From DASQDT01 sp036380435 (GTDB taxonomy: Bacteria > Acidobacteriota > Blastocatellia > Pyrinomonadales > Pyrinomonadaceae), in assembly GCA_036380435.1 (NCBI GenBank), contig DASVES010000051.1:1-7819 (forward strand): 7,819 bases of DNA. Reading direction: 5' to 3'. The position numbers and the translations under genes are program-made. The notes beneath the pieces are model-generated. The model was not told the DNA's origin. It saw only the letters and a list, made by a program, of their open reading frames with translations, and did no database searches. This document shows, one piece after another, positions 1 through 6,874 of the stretch (position 1 is the first letter of the stretch; the number at the start of each line of letters is the position of its first letter).

Positions 1-67
1 AGAGGTCAGAGGTTAGAGGTCAGTGAAGACAGCCACTAACCTCTGACCTCTGACCTCTGACCTCTGC
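1..67. repeat. Heptad inverted repeat upstream of rel
   Basis: Three tandem 7-bp units (AGAGGTC, AGAGGTT, AGAGGTC; 1-21) are followed by a short spacer and then four units of the opposite orientation (CCTCTGA x3 plus CCTCTGC; 40-67). Positions 1-16 are a perfect reverse complement of 36-51, leaving a 19-nt loop. The right array runs 16 bp beyond the last paired base, so its partner units should lie just left of the window. The array ends 4 nt before the rel ATG and fills the space where a ribosome binding site would be. The transcript could fold into a hairpin. Its function is unknown. Confidence 0.9.
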
Positions 68-71
68 TTTT

Positions 72-2258
72 ATGATTCGCATCGACGAGATTGTCGAAAA
101 GGTCGGGCGCAACCACCCGCAGGCCGACCTTGACCTGCTGCGGCGCGCATACATCTTCTCGGCGCGCTGGCACCGGGGGCAGAAGCGCGCCTCGGGCGAG
201 CCGTACCTCGTCCATCCGCTCGAAGTCGCCAACATCCTCGCCGAGATGCGTCTCGACGAGACCTCGGTCGCCACGGGACTGCTCCACGACGTAGTCGAAG
301 ACACGCTCGTCGAGTCCGATGTCATCCGCGAGCAGTTCGGCGATGAGATCGCGCACCTCGTCGATGGGCTGACGAAGATCGCGCAGATCAGCAGCCTGTC
401 GCGCGAGGAGCAACAGGCCGAGAACGTCCGCAAGATGCTCCTCGCGATGGTGGACGACGTACGCGTGGTGCTCATCAAGCTCGCCGACCGCCTCCACAAC
501 ATGCGTACCCTCCACCACCTGCGCCCCGACAAGCGCAAGCGCATCGCGCAGGAGACCCTCGACATCTACGCGCCCATCGCCCACCGCCTCGGCATGGGCC
601 GCGTCCGCGGCGAACTCGAAGACCTCGCCTTCAAACACCTCCACCCCGAAGACTTTCAGGAGCTGGCCGCGCAGCTCGAACGCCGCCGCCCCGAGCACGA
701 GGCGTTCCTCAAAGAGATCACCGCGCGTATCGAGGAGAAGATGGGCGAGGCGGACGTGCCCGTCCTGCGCGTCGAGGGGCGCGTCAAGCGTCTCTACTCG
801 ATCTGGAAGAAGCTCCGGCGGCAGAAGATTGCGCTCGATCAGGTCTACGACCTCATCGCGGCGCGCGTCGTCACACCCGATGATGTGCGCCACTGCTACG
901 CCGCGCTCGGCGTCATCCAAACCACTTGGCAGCCCATCCCGGGGCGCATCAAGGACTGGATCGCCACCCCCCGCGACAACCTCTACCGCTCGCTCCACAC
1001 CTCCGTCATCGGCCCCAAGGGGCAGGCCTTCGAGATTCAGATTCGCACCGATGAGATGCACCGCACGGCCGAGGAGGGCGTCGCCGCGCACTGGAAGTAC
1101 AAGGAGGGCCGCCGCGGCGCGCGCGAAGACGACGAGGCTTTCCAGTGGCTGCGTTCGCTCGTCGAGTGGTCGCAGGAGGTCAAGGACTCGCGCGAGTTCC
1201 TGGAGTCGCTGAAGGTCGATCTCTACCCGAAGGACGTTTACGCCTTCACGCCGATGGGCAAGGTGATCCAGCTCCCGCGCGGGGCGACGCCCGTTGACTT
1301 CGCCTACATGATCCACAGCGAGGTGGGCGACCGTTGCACGGGCGCGCGCATCAACAGCCGGATGGTGCCCATGCGGACGGAGCTACAGAACGGCGACGTG
1401 GTCGAAATCCTCACCAACCCCAACGCGCACCCCTCGCGCGACTGGCTCAACTTCGTCAAAACCTCGCGCGCCCGCAACCGCGTCCGCCATTGGGTCGCCG
1501 AGCAGCAGCGCGCCGACAGCATTGAGATCGGGCGCAAACTCTTCGAGAAGGAGGCCGGGAAGTTCAACCTCTCGGCCAAGAAGCTGCTCAACGATTCGAA
1601 CGGCGAGTTCAAGCGCGTCGCCAACGAGTACGGCTACGGCCGCACGGAGGACATACTGGCGGCCATCGGCTATGGCAAGGTGATGCCGCGCAACGTCATC
1701 GCCAAATTCCTCGGCCCCGAAAAGTTCGCCGAGTTAGACCAGCGCAAGGAGTCGAAACTCCGCAGCGGCGTCGAGGCCGTCAAGCGCCTGATCAGGCTCG
1801 GCGAAGACTCCATCGTCGTGCGCGGCGTGGACGATCTACTGGTGATACGCGCTCGCTGTTGCAGCCCCGTCCGCGGCGAGGAGATTATCGGCTACGTCAC
1901 GCTGGGGAAAGGAGTGGCCGTTCACGCCAGCCGCTGCAAGAACGTGCAGTCGCTGATGGTCAACCCCGAGCGGGTCGTCGAGGTCGAGTGGGCGGGCAAA
2001 GACGACCAGTCGGCCTACGCCGTCAAGCTCCTCGCCATCACGGAGAACCGCACAGGGATGATCGCCGGCATCACCAACGTCATCTCGGACATGAAGACCG
2101 GCATCCGCGAGGCGCGCGCCAGCGTCTCGTCCGACAATCAGGGCCGCATCGAGGTCACGGTCGAGGTCTTCGACGTGAAGCACCTCGACAAGGTGATGAC
2201 CTCGATCCGCAAAGTCCCCGGCGTGCTCGATGTCGAGCGCATTCAGGGCGCAGCGTGA
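72..2258 (+). CDS. rel: Bifunctional (p)ppGpp synthetase/hydrolase, long RelA/SpoT (Rel) type
   Basis: This 728-residue cytoplasmic enzyme makes (p)ppGpp from ATP and GTP/GDP and hydrolyses it, controlling the stringent response. The length and domain order are those of a full Rel/SpoT. The N-terminal HD hydrolase has the expected metal ligands H48, H72-D73 and D139, with the E76-D77 pair in HDVVEDT. Both sites therefore look competent, because the synthetase (about 235-345) also keeps D260 (VYDL), YRSLHT with H309, and EIQIRT with E321. A TGS domain (about 388-448), a helical region, a Cys-rich zinc-finger-like region (C596, C597, H618, C622) and a C-terminal ACT domain (about 648-726) follow; these ribosome-sensing regions are intact. 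ATG 72 fits the family start and an in-frame stop lies at 51-53. No Shine-Dalgarno sequence precedes it; a heptad repeat occupies that space. It is probably the only long RSH in the genome, as is usual outside Gammaproteobacteria, and is also annotated as relA or spoT. Confidence 0.97.
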   Translation: MIRIDEIVEKVGRNHPQADLDLLRRAYIFSARWHRGQKRASGEPYLVHPLEVANILAEMRLDETSVATGLLHDVVEDTLVESDVIREQFGDEIAHLVDGLTKIAQISSLSREEQQAENVRKMLLAMVDDVRVVLIKLADRLHNMRTLHHLRPDKRKRIAQETLDIYAPIAHRLGMGRVRGELEDLAFKHLHPEDFQELAAQLERRRPEHEAFLKEITARIEEKMGEADVPVLRVEGRVKRLYSIWKKLRRQKIALDQVYDLIAARVVTPDDVRHCYAALGVIQTTWQPIPGRIKDWIATPRDNLYRSLHTSVIGPKGQAFEIQIRTDEMHRTAEEGVAAHWKYKEGRRGAREDDEAFQWLRSLVEWSQEVKDSREFLESLKVDLYPKDVYAFTPMGKVIQLPRGATPVDFAYMIHSEVGDRCTGARINSRMVPMRTELQNGDVVEILTNPNAHPSRDWLNFVKTSRARNRVRHWVAEQQRADSIEIGRKLFEKEAGKFNLSAKKLLNDSNGEFKRVANEYGYGRTEDILAAIGYGKVMPRNVIAKFLGPEKFAELDQRKESKLRSGVEAVKRLIRLGEDSIVVRGVDDLLVIRARCCSPVRGEEIIGYVTLGKGVAVHASRCKNVQSLMVNPERVVEVEWAGKDDQSAYAVKLLAITENRTGMIAGITNVISDMKTGIREARASVSSDNQGRIEVTVEVFDVKHLDKVMTSIRKVPGVLDVERIQGAA

Positions 2259-2262
2259 CCGG

Positions 2263-2294
2263 AGCACTCAGCCGTCAGCGTTCAGCACTCAGCC
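2263..2294. repeat. Heptad array, left member (NNTCAGC units)
   Basis: The array starts 4 nt after the rel stop codon. Read on the minus strand it consists of GCTGAGT, GCTGAAC, GCTGACG, GCTGAGT and a partial GCT, with a strict 7-bp period. It is the reverse-complement counterpart of the longer array at 2409-2464, separated by a 114-bp spacer that contains an AT-rich AATTAATT palindrome (2371-2378) but no convincing gene. Confidence 0.85.
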
Positions 2295-2408
2295 AGACAC
2301 CAGCCCGGCAACTCAAATACAATTCAAAGCCGCCCGGCGTCGGAGCATCCCGGCGCGCCCCGCGCACATCAATTAATTCGTACCACGCAGTTCGCCCCAA
2401 TTTTTAAG

Positions 2409-2464
2409 GCTGAGAGCTGACCGCTAATTGCTGACGGCTAGTGCCTGATTGCTGACAGCCGACG
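2409..2464. repeat. Heptad array, right member (GCTGANN units)
   Basis: Eight consecutive degenerate 7-bp units occur here: GCTGAGA, GCTGACC, GCTAATT, GCTGACG, GCTAGTG, CCTGATT, GCTGACA, GCCGACG. The period is exact while the units have diverged, which suggests an old expansion. The array is oriented opposite to 2263-2294, so the two could form an imperfect long hairpin. Its last units overlap the likely -35 region of the ridA promoter. Confidence 0.85.
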
Positions 2465-2478
2465 GCTTCTGTTAGAAT
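2449..2478 (+). promoter_or_regulatory. Probable sigma-70-type promoter of ridA
   Basis: An extended -10 element (TG at 2470-2471, one base, then TAGAAT at 2473-2478; five of six match the consensus) lies 43 nt upstream of the ridA start. The -35 element is weaker: TTGCTG (2449-2454) with 18-bp spacing, or CTGACA (2452-2457) with 15-bp spacing. Both candidates are inside the heptad repeat array. The predicted start of transcription is near 2485. Confidence 0.5.
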
Positions 2479-2521
2479 ACGCAGTTTGTTTTGAGAGTCT
2501 GATTCGAGGTTATCAAAGACA

Positions 2522-2917
2522 GTGAAGCAGATCGTCGCGACGGATGAGGCGCCGCGGGCCATCGGCCCGTATTCACAGGCGGTTATTGCAGGCGGGATGG
2601 TCTTCGCCTCCGGCCAGATTCCGCTCGACCCGCGCACGGGCGAGTTCGTCGCGGGCGGCATCCGCGAGCAGACAGAACAGGTAATGCGGAACCTTTCGGC
2701 CGTGTTAGAGGCAGCCGGGTCGGGGCTGGAACGGGTATTGAAGGCCACGGTCTACTTGGCGGACATGGCCGATTTTGCGGAGATGAACGAGGTCTACGGC
2801 GGGTTCTTTCGTGAGGAGCCGCCCGCGCGCTCGACCGTGCAGGCCGCACGCCTGCCGCGCGACGCCCGCGTCGAGATCGACGTGATCGCACTGGCAGGGA
2901 TCAGGGCGGAAGGATGA
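2522..2917 (+). CDS. ridA: RidA family reactive enamine/imine deaminase
   Basis: This 131-residue YjgF/YER057c/UK114 protein is expected to hydrolyse reactive 2-aminoacrylate-type enamine/imine intermediates produced by PLP enzymes, releasing ammonia and a keto acid. It acts as a cytoplasmic trimer. Visible family features are the N-terminal IGPYSQA with Y17, the GQIPLDP turn (31-37), and the carboxylate-binding R103 followed by STVQ. E118 lies in VEIDVIA, the position of the catalytic glutamate. The residues of the deaminating archetype are therefore present. Translation starts at a GTG; GAGGT (2506-2510) lies 11 nt upstream. The C-terminal extension LAGIRAEG and the stop codon are encoded by the left arm of a heptad inverted repeat, so the tail appears to be repeat-derived. 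The gene converges on rpmB and has its own likely promoter. Confidence 0.95.
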   Translation: MKQIVATDEAPRAIGPYSQAVIAGGMVFASGQIPLDPRTGEFVAGGIREQTEQVMRNLSAVLEAAGSGLERVLKATVYLADMADFAEMNEVYGGFFREEPPARSTVQAARLPRDARVEIDVIALAGIRAEG

Positions 2918-2985
2918 GGGATGCATAAGAAGAAGGCGAAGGCCGAGGGCTTTGATTCATCCCTCATCCCTCCGCCCTCATCCCT
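2896..2985. repeat. Heptad inverted repeat between convergent ridA and rpmB
   Basis: Two 28-bp arms (2896-2923 and 2958-2985) pair with only two mismatches (2911/2970 and 2902/2979) around a 34-nt loop. Each arm is four 7-bp units. The left arm reads AGGGATC, AGGGCGG, AAGGATG, AGGGATG; the right arm reads CATCCCT, CATCCCT, CCGCCCT, CATCCCT. The left arm encodes the end of ridA including its stop. The right arm ends 3 nt before the rpmB stop on the other strand. The structure could act as a two-way transcription block, but neither side has the T-run of a classic intrinsic terminator. Confidence 0.88.
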
Positions 2986-2988
2986 TGC

Positions 2989-3183
2989 TTAAGCCGCCTT
3001 CGCCACCTTGCCGCCCTTGATGCAGACGGTGCAGACCTTCATACGGACGGTGCCGCCCTGCGGGCGCTGGACGCGTATGGATTGCAGATTGGGGTCGAAG
3101 CGACGGCGGGTGCGGTTGTTAGCGTGCGAGACGTTGTTGCCGAACTGCGGCCCCTTGTTGCAGACTTCACATCGTTTTGCCAT
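2989..3183 (-). CDS. rpmB: Large-subunit ribosomal protein L28 (bL28), zinc-binding form
   Basis: This 64-residue basic protein is a component of the 50S ribosomal subunit. It begins MAKRCEVCNKGPQFGNNVSH, the standard L28 N-terminus, followed by the conserved ANNRTRRRFDPNLQ. Two CxxC pairs (C5/C8 and C51/C54) indicate the zinc-ribbon version; zinc-free paralogues lack these cysteines. Length is normal for the family. GGAGGT (3198-3203 on this strand) precedes the ATG by 14 nt, rather far. The gene is a single-gene unit transcribed against both neighbours, with a promoter near 3278-3307. Confidence 0.97.
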   Translation of the reverse strand: MAKRCEVCNKGPQFGNNVSHANNRTRRRFDPNLQSIRVQRPQGGTVRMKVCTVCIKGGKVAKAA

Positions 3184-3277
3184 GACTGATTTTTGATACC
3201 TCCGGTCGTTAAAAAAAGCGCGCCGTTCTCGCCTCTACACCACAGGTCGCGGAGGCCGTGTGCGCTCGAAACAAAAA

Positions 3278-3307
3278 GTTATAGCAAACGCTTTTAGGCG
3301 GGGTCAA
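3278..3307 (-). promoter_or_regulatory. Promoter of rpmB
   Basis: On the minus strand, TTGACC (3302-3307) and TATAAC (3278-3283) are separated by 18 bp, each matching five of six consensus bases. A TGC just before TATAAC makes an extended -10. Transcription would begin near 3271, giving an untranslated leader of about 87 nt. That leader contains a possible 5-bp stem (GCCTC/GAGGC; plus-strand 3231-3235 and 3252-3256) and a run of seven T (3211-3217). Confidence 0.65.
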
Positions 3308-3381
3308 GTGAGGCGGCCGGCCGGCGGCGCCCGCTTTCAGGCATTTTTCTCAACCAGAGTCGAAGGAGCGAAAGAGTTAAA

Positions 3382-4572
3382 GTGCAAAGAGTTCAGAAAC
3401 AGTTCGCAATCTTCTTCGCGGTCGCCCTGTGCGCCGGCGCGCTGGCCGCGTGCCAGCAGGGCGGCGGCGCGACGGGTAAGGGCGACGCGGGCCTCGCGGC
3501 CACCGTCAACGGCAAGCCCATCACGCTGAGCGAGGTGGATCGCATCATCAGCCAGCAGACGCAGGGGCAGCAGTCGAAGATGTCCACCATCGATCAGGCC
3601 GCGGCCCGCCTTCAGGTGCTCGACGAGTTGATCAAGCAACAACTCCTCTTCCAGCGCGCCGAGAAGGAGAAGCTGCTGCCGACCGATCAGGAAATCGACT
3701 CGGCCGTCAACCAGCAGAAGGGCCGGATGACGGCCGAGGACTGGGATAAGCTGCTCAAGCAAAACAACCAGACCGAGCAGGGCATCCGCGAGGAGGCGCG
3801 CAAGGTGCTCGCCATCCAGAAACTCCAGGACAAGGCGTTCAGCAAGATCAGCATCCGCGATCAGGAGATCACCGACTTCTACAACGGCAACAAGGAGCAG
3901 TTCGTCAACGCGCGCGGCGTCCAGCTCGCCGACATCGTCGCCGACGCCTTCGACGGCGGCGGGGCCTACCGCGACGACGCCAAGACCGAGACGGACGCCA
4001 AGGCCAAGATCGACCGCATCCACGCGCAGCTCAAGGCCGGGGCCGACTTCGCCACGGTCGCCCGCGCCAACAGCGAGGACGCGAGCAGCATCCGCGGCGG
4101 CGACGTTGGCTTCGCGACCGAGGACGATTTGCGGAAGACGGGCTTCCCGCAGGAGTTGATCACCAGATTCTTCGACCAGAACGCGATGCCGGTCGGCGGT
4201 TACACCGACCCCATCAAGTTCCCCGACGGCCGCTGGATCATCTTCAAGCTGACGAACCGCCAGCTCGCCAACGAGAACCTGACGCTCGACAGCCCCGGCG
4301 TGCGCGACCGCATCAGGGAGGGCATCTCCACCCAGCAGAAGACGATTCTCAGCGAGGCGCTCGTGCGCGACGCATCGAGTGAGGCCCAGATCGTCAACCA
4401 CCTGGCGACGAGTATGCTCAACGACCCGGCCTCGCTCGGCGGCTTCCGCCCGGCGCAGCCGGCCTCCACGCAGAGCGCGGCGTCGCCCGCCGCTACAGCA
4501 TCACCGGCGGCGAGTGCGGCGGCCACGGCAGCCGCCACGGCCACGCCCGCCGCGCGGAATGCGAATAATTAG
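3382..4572 (+). CDS. SurA/PpiC-like parvulin-domain lipoprotein, probably non-catalytic
   Basis: This 396-residue protein is probably a periplasmic or membrane-anchored chaperone of the SurA/PrsA/PpiC group. The N-terminus has a hydrophobic stretch (8-22) ending in the lipobox LAAC, with C24 as the lipidated cysteine. A helical SurA-N-like domain follows (about 38-165). The parvulin domain is about 175-292 and shows the core SEDASS with GGDVGF (239-244). Two histidines usual in active parvulins seem to be replaced: D184 sits where RASHIL has its His, and W285 where the G-x-HII strand has its His. This predicts a folding or scaffold role over prolyl isomerisation. The last 40 residues are an Ala/Ser/Thr/Pro-rich, low-complexity tail. 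Translation starts at GTG; AAGGAG (3363-3368) lies 13 nt upstream. It is transcribed divergently from rpmB. I found no clear promoter of its own. Confidence 0.88.
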   Translation: MQRVQKQFAIFFAVALCAGALAACQQGGGATGKGDAGLAATVNGKPITLSEVDRIISQQTQGQQSKMSTIDQAAARLQVLDELIKQQLLFQRAEKEKLLPTDQEIDSAVNQQKGRMTAEDWDKLLKQNNQTEQGIREEARKVLAIQKLQDKAFSKISIRDQEITDFYNGNKEQFVNARGVQLADIVADAFDGGGAYRDDAKTETDAKAKIDRIHAQLKAGADFATVARANSEDASSIRGGDVGFATEDDLRKTGFPQELITRFFDQNAMPVGGYTDPIKFPDGRWIIFKLTNRQLANENLTLDSPGVRDRIREGISTQQKTILSEALVRDASSEAQIVNHLATSMLNDPASLGGFRPAQPASTQSAASPAATASPAASAAATAAATATPAARNANN

Positions 4573-4586
4573 CGGCCACTGAGTCG

Positions 4587-4617
4587 CGGCGCGGGCGGGG
4601 CGACTCGGCCCGCGCCG
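4587..4617. terminator. GC-rich hairpin after the lipoprotein gene, possible terminator
   Basis: A perfect 10-bp stem (CGGCGCGGGC, 4587-4596, with GCCCGCGCCG, 4608-4617) and an 11-nt loop begin 14 nt after the stop codon. The following sequence ATTTAA gives only a short T-run, so terminator function is uncertain. A second stem (GAGTCGC 4581-4587 with GCGACTC 4600-4606) interleaves with it, so the two are either alternatives or a pseudoknot. Confidence 0.4.
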
Positions 4618-4625
4618 GATTTAAG

Positions 4626-4675
4626 GTGAAGCGGGCTTACGCTGCCCCCGAACGCGCGGCGCCGGCCCGCTTCAC
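4626..4675. repeat. Inverted repeat upstream of the ABC-F gene
   Basis: GTGAAGCGGGC (4626-4636) is perfectly repeated in reverse complement at 4665-4675, with a 28-nt GC-rich loop. It ends 52 nt before the ABC-F start codon. It may be part of the mRNA leader or an imperfect terminator; no T-run follows. Confidence 0.55.
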
Positions 4676-4727
4676 GTGCGTCTGCGCCGAGGAGTTTGCA
4701 AGATAGGGATAGGCGTTTCGAGGTCTC

Positions 4728-6719
4728 ATGCTGTTCCGATTGACCGACGTGTTCAAGTCTTACGGCTCGCAGGACGTGCTGCGCGGCACCACCGTGCAGA
4801 TCAACCCCGGCGAGCACGTCGGACTGGTGGGCCGCAACGGCGCGGGGAAGACGACGATTTTCCGCCTCGTGACCGAGGAGGAGACGCCCGACAGCGGCGA
4901 GGTCGCGCGCGCGCGCGGACTCAGCCTCGGTCTCCTCGAACAGCACGTCGATTTCGAGCCGGGGCTGACCGTGCACGAGGCCGCGCTCGCCGCCTTCCGC
5001 GAGTTGCAGCAGATCGAGCACGAGATGCACGCCCTCGAACATCGCATGGCCGAGGGCGGCGACGATCTCGACGCCGTGCTCGAACGCTACAGCGAACTCC
5101 AGCACGAGTTCGAGCGCCTCGGCGGCTTCGAGTACGCCGCGCGCGCCGAGTCGATCCTTCAGGGTCTCGGCTTCTCGCGCGACACTTGGGCGATGGAGAC
5201 CGAAAAGCTCTCGGGCGGGCAGAAGAATCGGCTGGGGCTTGTGCGTCTGCTGCTCGCCGAGCCGGACGTGTTGCTGCTCGACGAGCCGACGAACCACCTC
5301 GATGTCGCCGCCGTCGAATGGCTCGAAGAGTTCCTCACCTCCTACAAGTCCGCCTACGTCCTCATCAGCCACGACCGCTACTTCCTTGACCGCGCCTGCA
5401 CGCGCATCGTCGAAGTTGAGGCGGGCCGGGCGGCGAGCTACCACGGCAACTACTCCGACTTCCTCGTCGAGCGCGAGGAGCGGCGCGAGGCGCAACGGCG
5501 CGCCTACGAAAACCAGCGCCACCTCATCGCCAAGACCGAGGAGTTCATCCGCAAGAACCTCGCCGGGCAGAAGACGAAGCAGGCCAAGTCGCGCCGCAAC
5601 ATGCTGGCGCGCATGGAGCGCGTCGAGGCCGTGCGCGGCGACACGCCGCAGGGGAACTTCCAGCTCAAGGGCGTCGAGCGCACCGGCAGCCAGACGCTCA
5701 TCGTCAAGGAGCTGTCGGTCGGCTATCCGGGCAACGTCCTCGCCGCGAACATGACCTTCACGCTGACGCGTAGCGAATCCCTCGGCATCATCGGCCCGAA
5801 CGGCTCGGGCAAAACGACCTTCGTCAAGACCGTGCTCGGCAAGCTCCCGCCGCTCGCGGGCGAGACGCGCTGGGGCACCAACGTTCAGGTCGGCTACTAC
5901 GCGCAGCAGCTCGACGACCTCGACGACCGCAACGAGATCATCATGGAGCTGCGCCGCGTCGCCTCGCCCGCGGCCACCGCCGGCGAGCTGCGCGGCTTCC
6001 TCGCCAAGTTCCTTTTCACCGGCGACGACGTGTACAAGCACGTCCGCGACCTCTCGGGCGGCGAGAAGGGCCGCCTCGCGCTCGCCAAGCTGATCTACTC
6101 GCGCGTCAACGTGCTCGTCCTCGACGAGCCCACCAACCACCTCGACATCCCCTCGCGCGAGGCGCTCGAAGAGGCGCTCGATGCCTACGAGGGCACCATC
6201 ATCGCCATCAGCCACGACCGATACTTCCTCGACCGCATCGCCACCCAGATACTCGCGCTCGACGGCCGGGGCCGCGCCGAGTATCACGACGGCGACTACA
6301 CTGAGTATCACGACTGGAAGGCCGCTGGCGGCAATGCGACTGCCGACGCATCGACGGCCCCGTCTGTGGTTGAAAAGACCGGGGCCGTGAAGGGCAAGCC
6401 GGCGAAGGAAACGCCGCCCGCGCAGCCCGGCCCGAAGCCGGAGGGCAAGAAGGCGCAGGGCGGCGGCAAGTCGGATGGCAAGATCAGAGTCGTCAAGAAA
6501 GGGAAGCCGGAGCGCGCGCGCGAAGCGCAGTTAATCGAGGCGGACATCGCGGCGGCGGAGAAGCGTCTGGCGGCGCTCACCGAAGAAATGTCTTCCCCCG
6601 AGGTCGCGCGCTCCCCCCAGCGTTTCAACGCGCTCAACGCGGAGTACACGCGCACCGACGAGGGCTTGAAGGCGCTGTTCGAGGAATGGGAGCGCGCCGC
6701 CGAGTCGGCGAACGCCTGA
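4728..6719 (+). CDS. ABC-F family ATPase (Uup/YdiF-like translation factor)
   Basis: This 663-residue soluble protein has two ATP-binding cassettes and no membrane segments, as expected for ABC-F proteins that act at the ribosomal E site. Cassette 1 shows Walker A GRNGAGKTT (35-43), signature LSGGQ (161-165), Walker B VLLLDEPTNHLD (181-192, catalytic E186) and switch H215. Cassette 2 shows GPNGSGKTT (356-364), LSGGE (442-446), VLVLDEPTNHLD with E467, and H496. The charged helical linker (about 240-310) is the P-site-tRNA interaction region. A Lys/Pro/Gly-rich stretch (about 545-595) leads to a C-terminal coiled-coil domain (about 596-660), as in Uup. Both sites look able to hydrolyse ATP. ATG 4728 gives the standard family N-terminus; GAGGT (4720-4724) is only 3 nt upstream, unusually close. 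I would not assign antibiotic resistance: nothing visible marks the VmlR/Msr subgroups. Confidence 0.95.
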   Translation: MLFRLTDVFKSYGSQDVLRGTTVQINPGEHVGLVGRNGAGKTTIFRLVTEEETPDSGEVARARGLSLGLLEQHVDFEPGLTVHEAALAAFRELQQIEHEMHALEHRMAEGGDDLDAVLERYSELQHEFERLGGFEYAARAESILQGLGFSRDTWAMETEKLSGGQKNRLGLVRLLLAEPDVLLLDEPTNHLDVAAVEWLEEFLTSYKSAYVLISHDRYFLDRACTRIVEVEAGRAASYHGNYSDFLVEREERREAQRRAYENQRHLIAKTEEFIRKNLAGQKTKQAKSRRNMLARMERVEAVRGDTPQGNFQLKGVERTGSQTLIVKELSVGYPGNVLAANMTFTLTRSESLGIIGPNGSGKTTFVKTVLGKLPPLAGETRWGTNVQVGYYAQQLDDLDDRNEIIMELRRVASPAATAGELRGFLAKFLFTGDDVYKHVRDLSGGEKGRLALAKLIYSRVNVLVLDEPTNHLDIPSREALEEALDAYEGTIIAISHDRYFLDRIATQILALDGRGRAEYHDGDYTEYHDWKAAGGNATADASTAPSVVEKTGAVKGKPAKETPPAQPGPKPEGKKAQGGGKSDGKIRVVKKGKPERAREAQLIEADIAAAEKRLAALTEEMSSPEVARSPQRFNALNAEYTRTDEGLKALFEEWERAAESANA

Positions 6720-6805
6720 CGCGCCATGTTCAGCCATTCGCGACGGCCGGCGACTGTTGAGAGCGTTGCTGATTGGACGTTTCCGCCCGGCGCGGCGCAC
6801 GTCGC

Positions 6806-6834
6806 TTGACACGGCGGAAGTCGATTGTTATCTT
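6806..6834 (+). promoter_or_regulatory. Strong sigma-70-type promoter for the tRNA-like gene
   Basis: A perfect TTGACA (6806-6811) is followed at 17-bp spacing by TATCTT (6829-6834), with TG at 6826-6827 giving an extended -10. Transcription would start near 6841, about 34 nt before the tRNA-like sequence. A second TTGACA at 6860-6865 has no matching -10. It may also drive thrS by read-through. Confidence 0.65.
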
Positions 6835-6874
6835 ACATTATCCGCTTTTGGTAAGCGTTTTGACAGTAATGTTC

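Noticed and set aside
1..67. Possible CRISPR array
   Set aside because: Units are 7 bp and contiguous, with no unique spacers of 25-40 bp, no longer repeat, and no cas genes nearby.
36..1316. A 426-codon antisense frame opposite rel
   Set aside because: Shadow of the RelA/SpoT coding sequence; composition is Leu/Val/Asp/Glu-rich with no recognisable domain and no leader.
3316..3325. Perfect 10-bp palindrome GCCGGCCGGC between rpmB and the lipoprotein gene as an operator
   Set aside because: A pure G/C palindrome is likely by chance in this composition and it has no partner site.
3337..4401. A 354-codon antisense frame opposite the lipoprotein gene
   Set aside because: Same GC-driven shadow effect; the sense frame has a signal peptide, lipobox and parvulin motifs.
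4569..6311. A 580-codon open frame on the minus strand opposite the ABC-F gene
   Set aside because: The opposite strand encodes an unmistakable two-cassette ABC-F protein. The antisense frame is a by-product of high GC and codon bias, and its translation is a low-complexity Ala/Leu/Val/Glu-rich sequence with no motif.
4728..6719. Antibiotic-resistance ABC-F (VmlR/Msr/OptrA type)
   Set aside because: The C-terminal coiled-coil and general layout suit the Uup/YdiF housekeeping group; no sequence feature specific to resistance subgroups could be seen.
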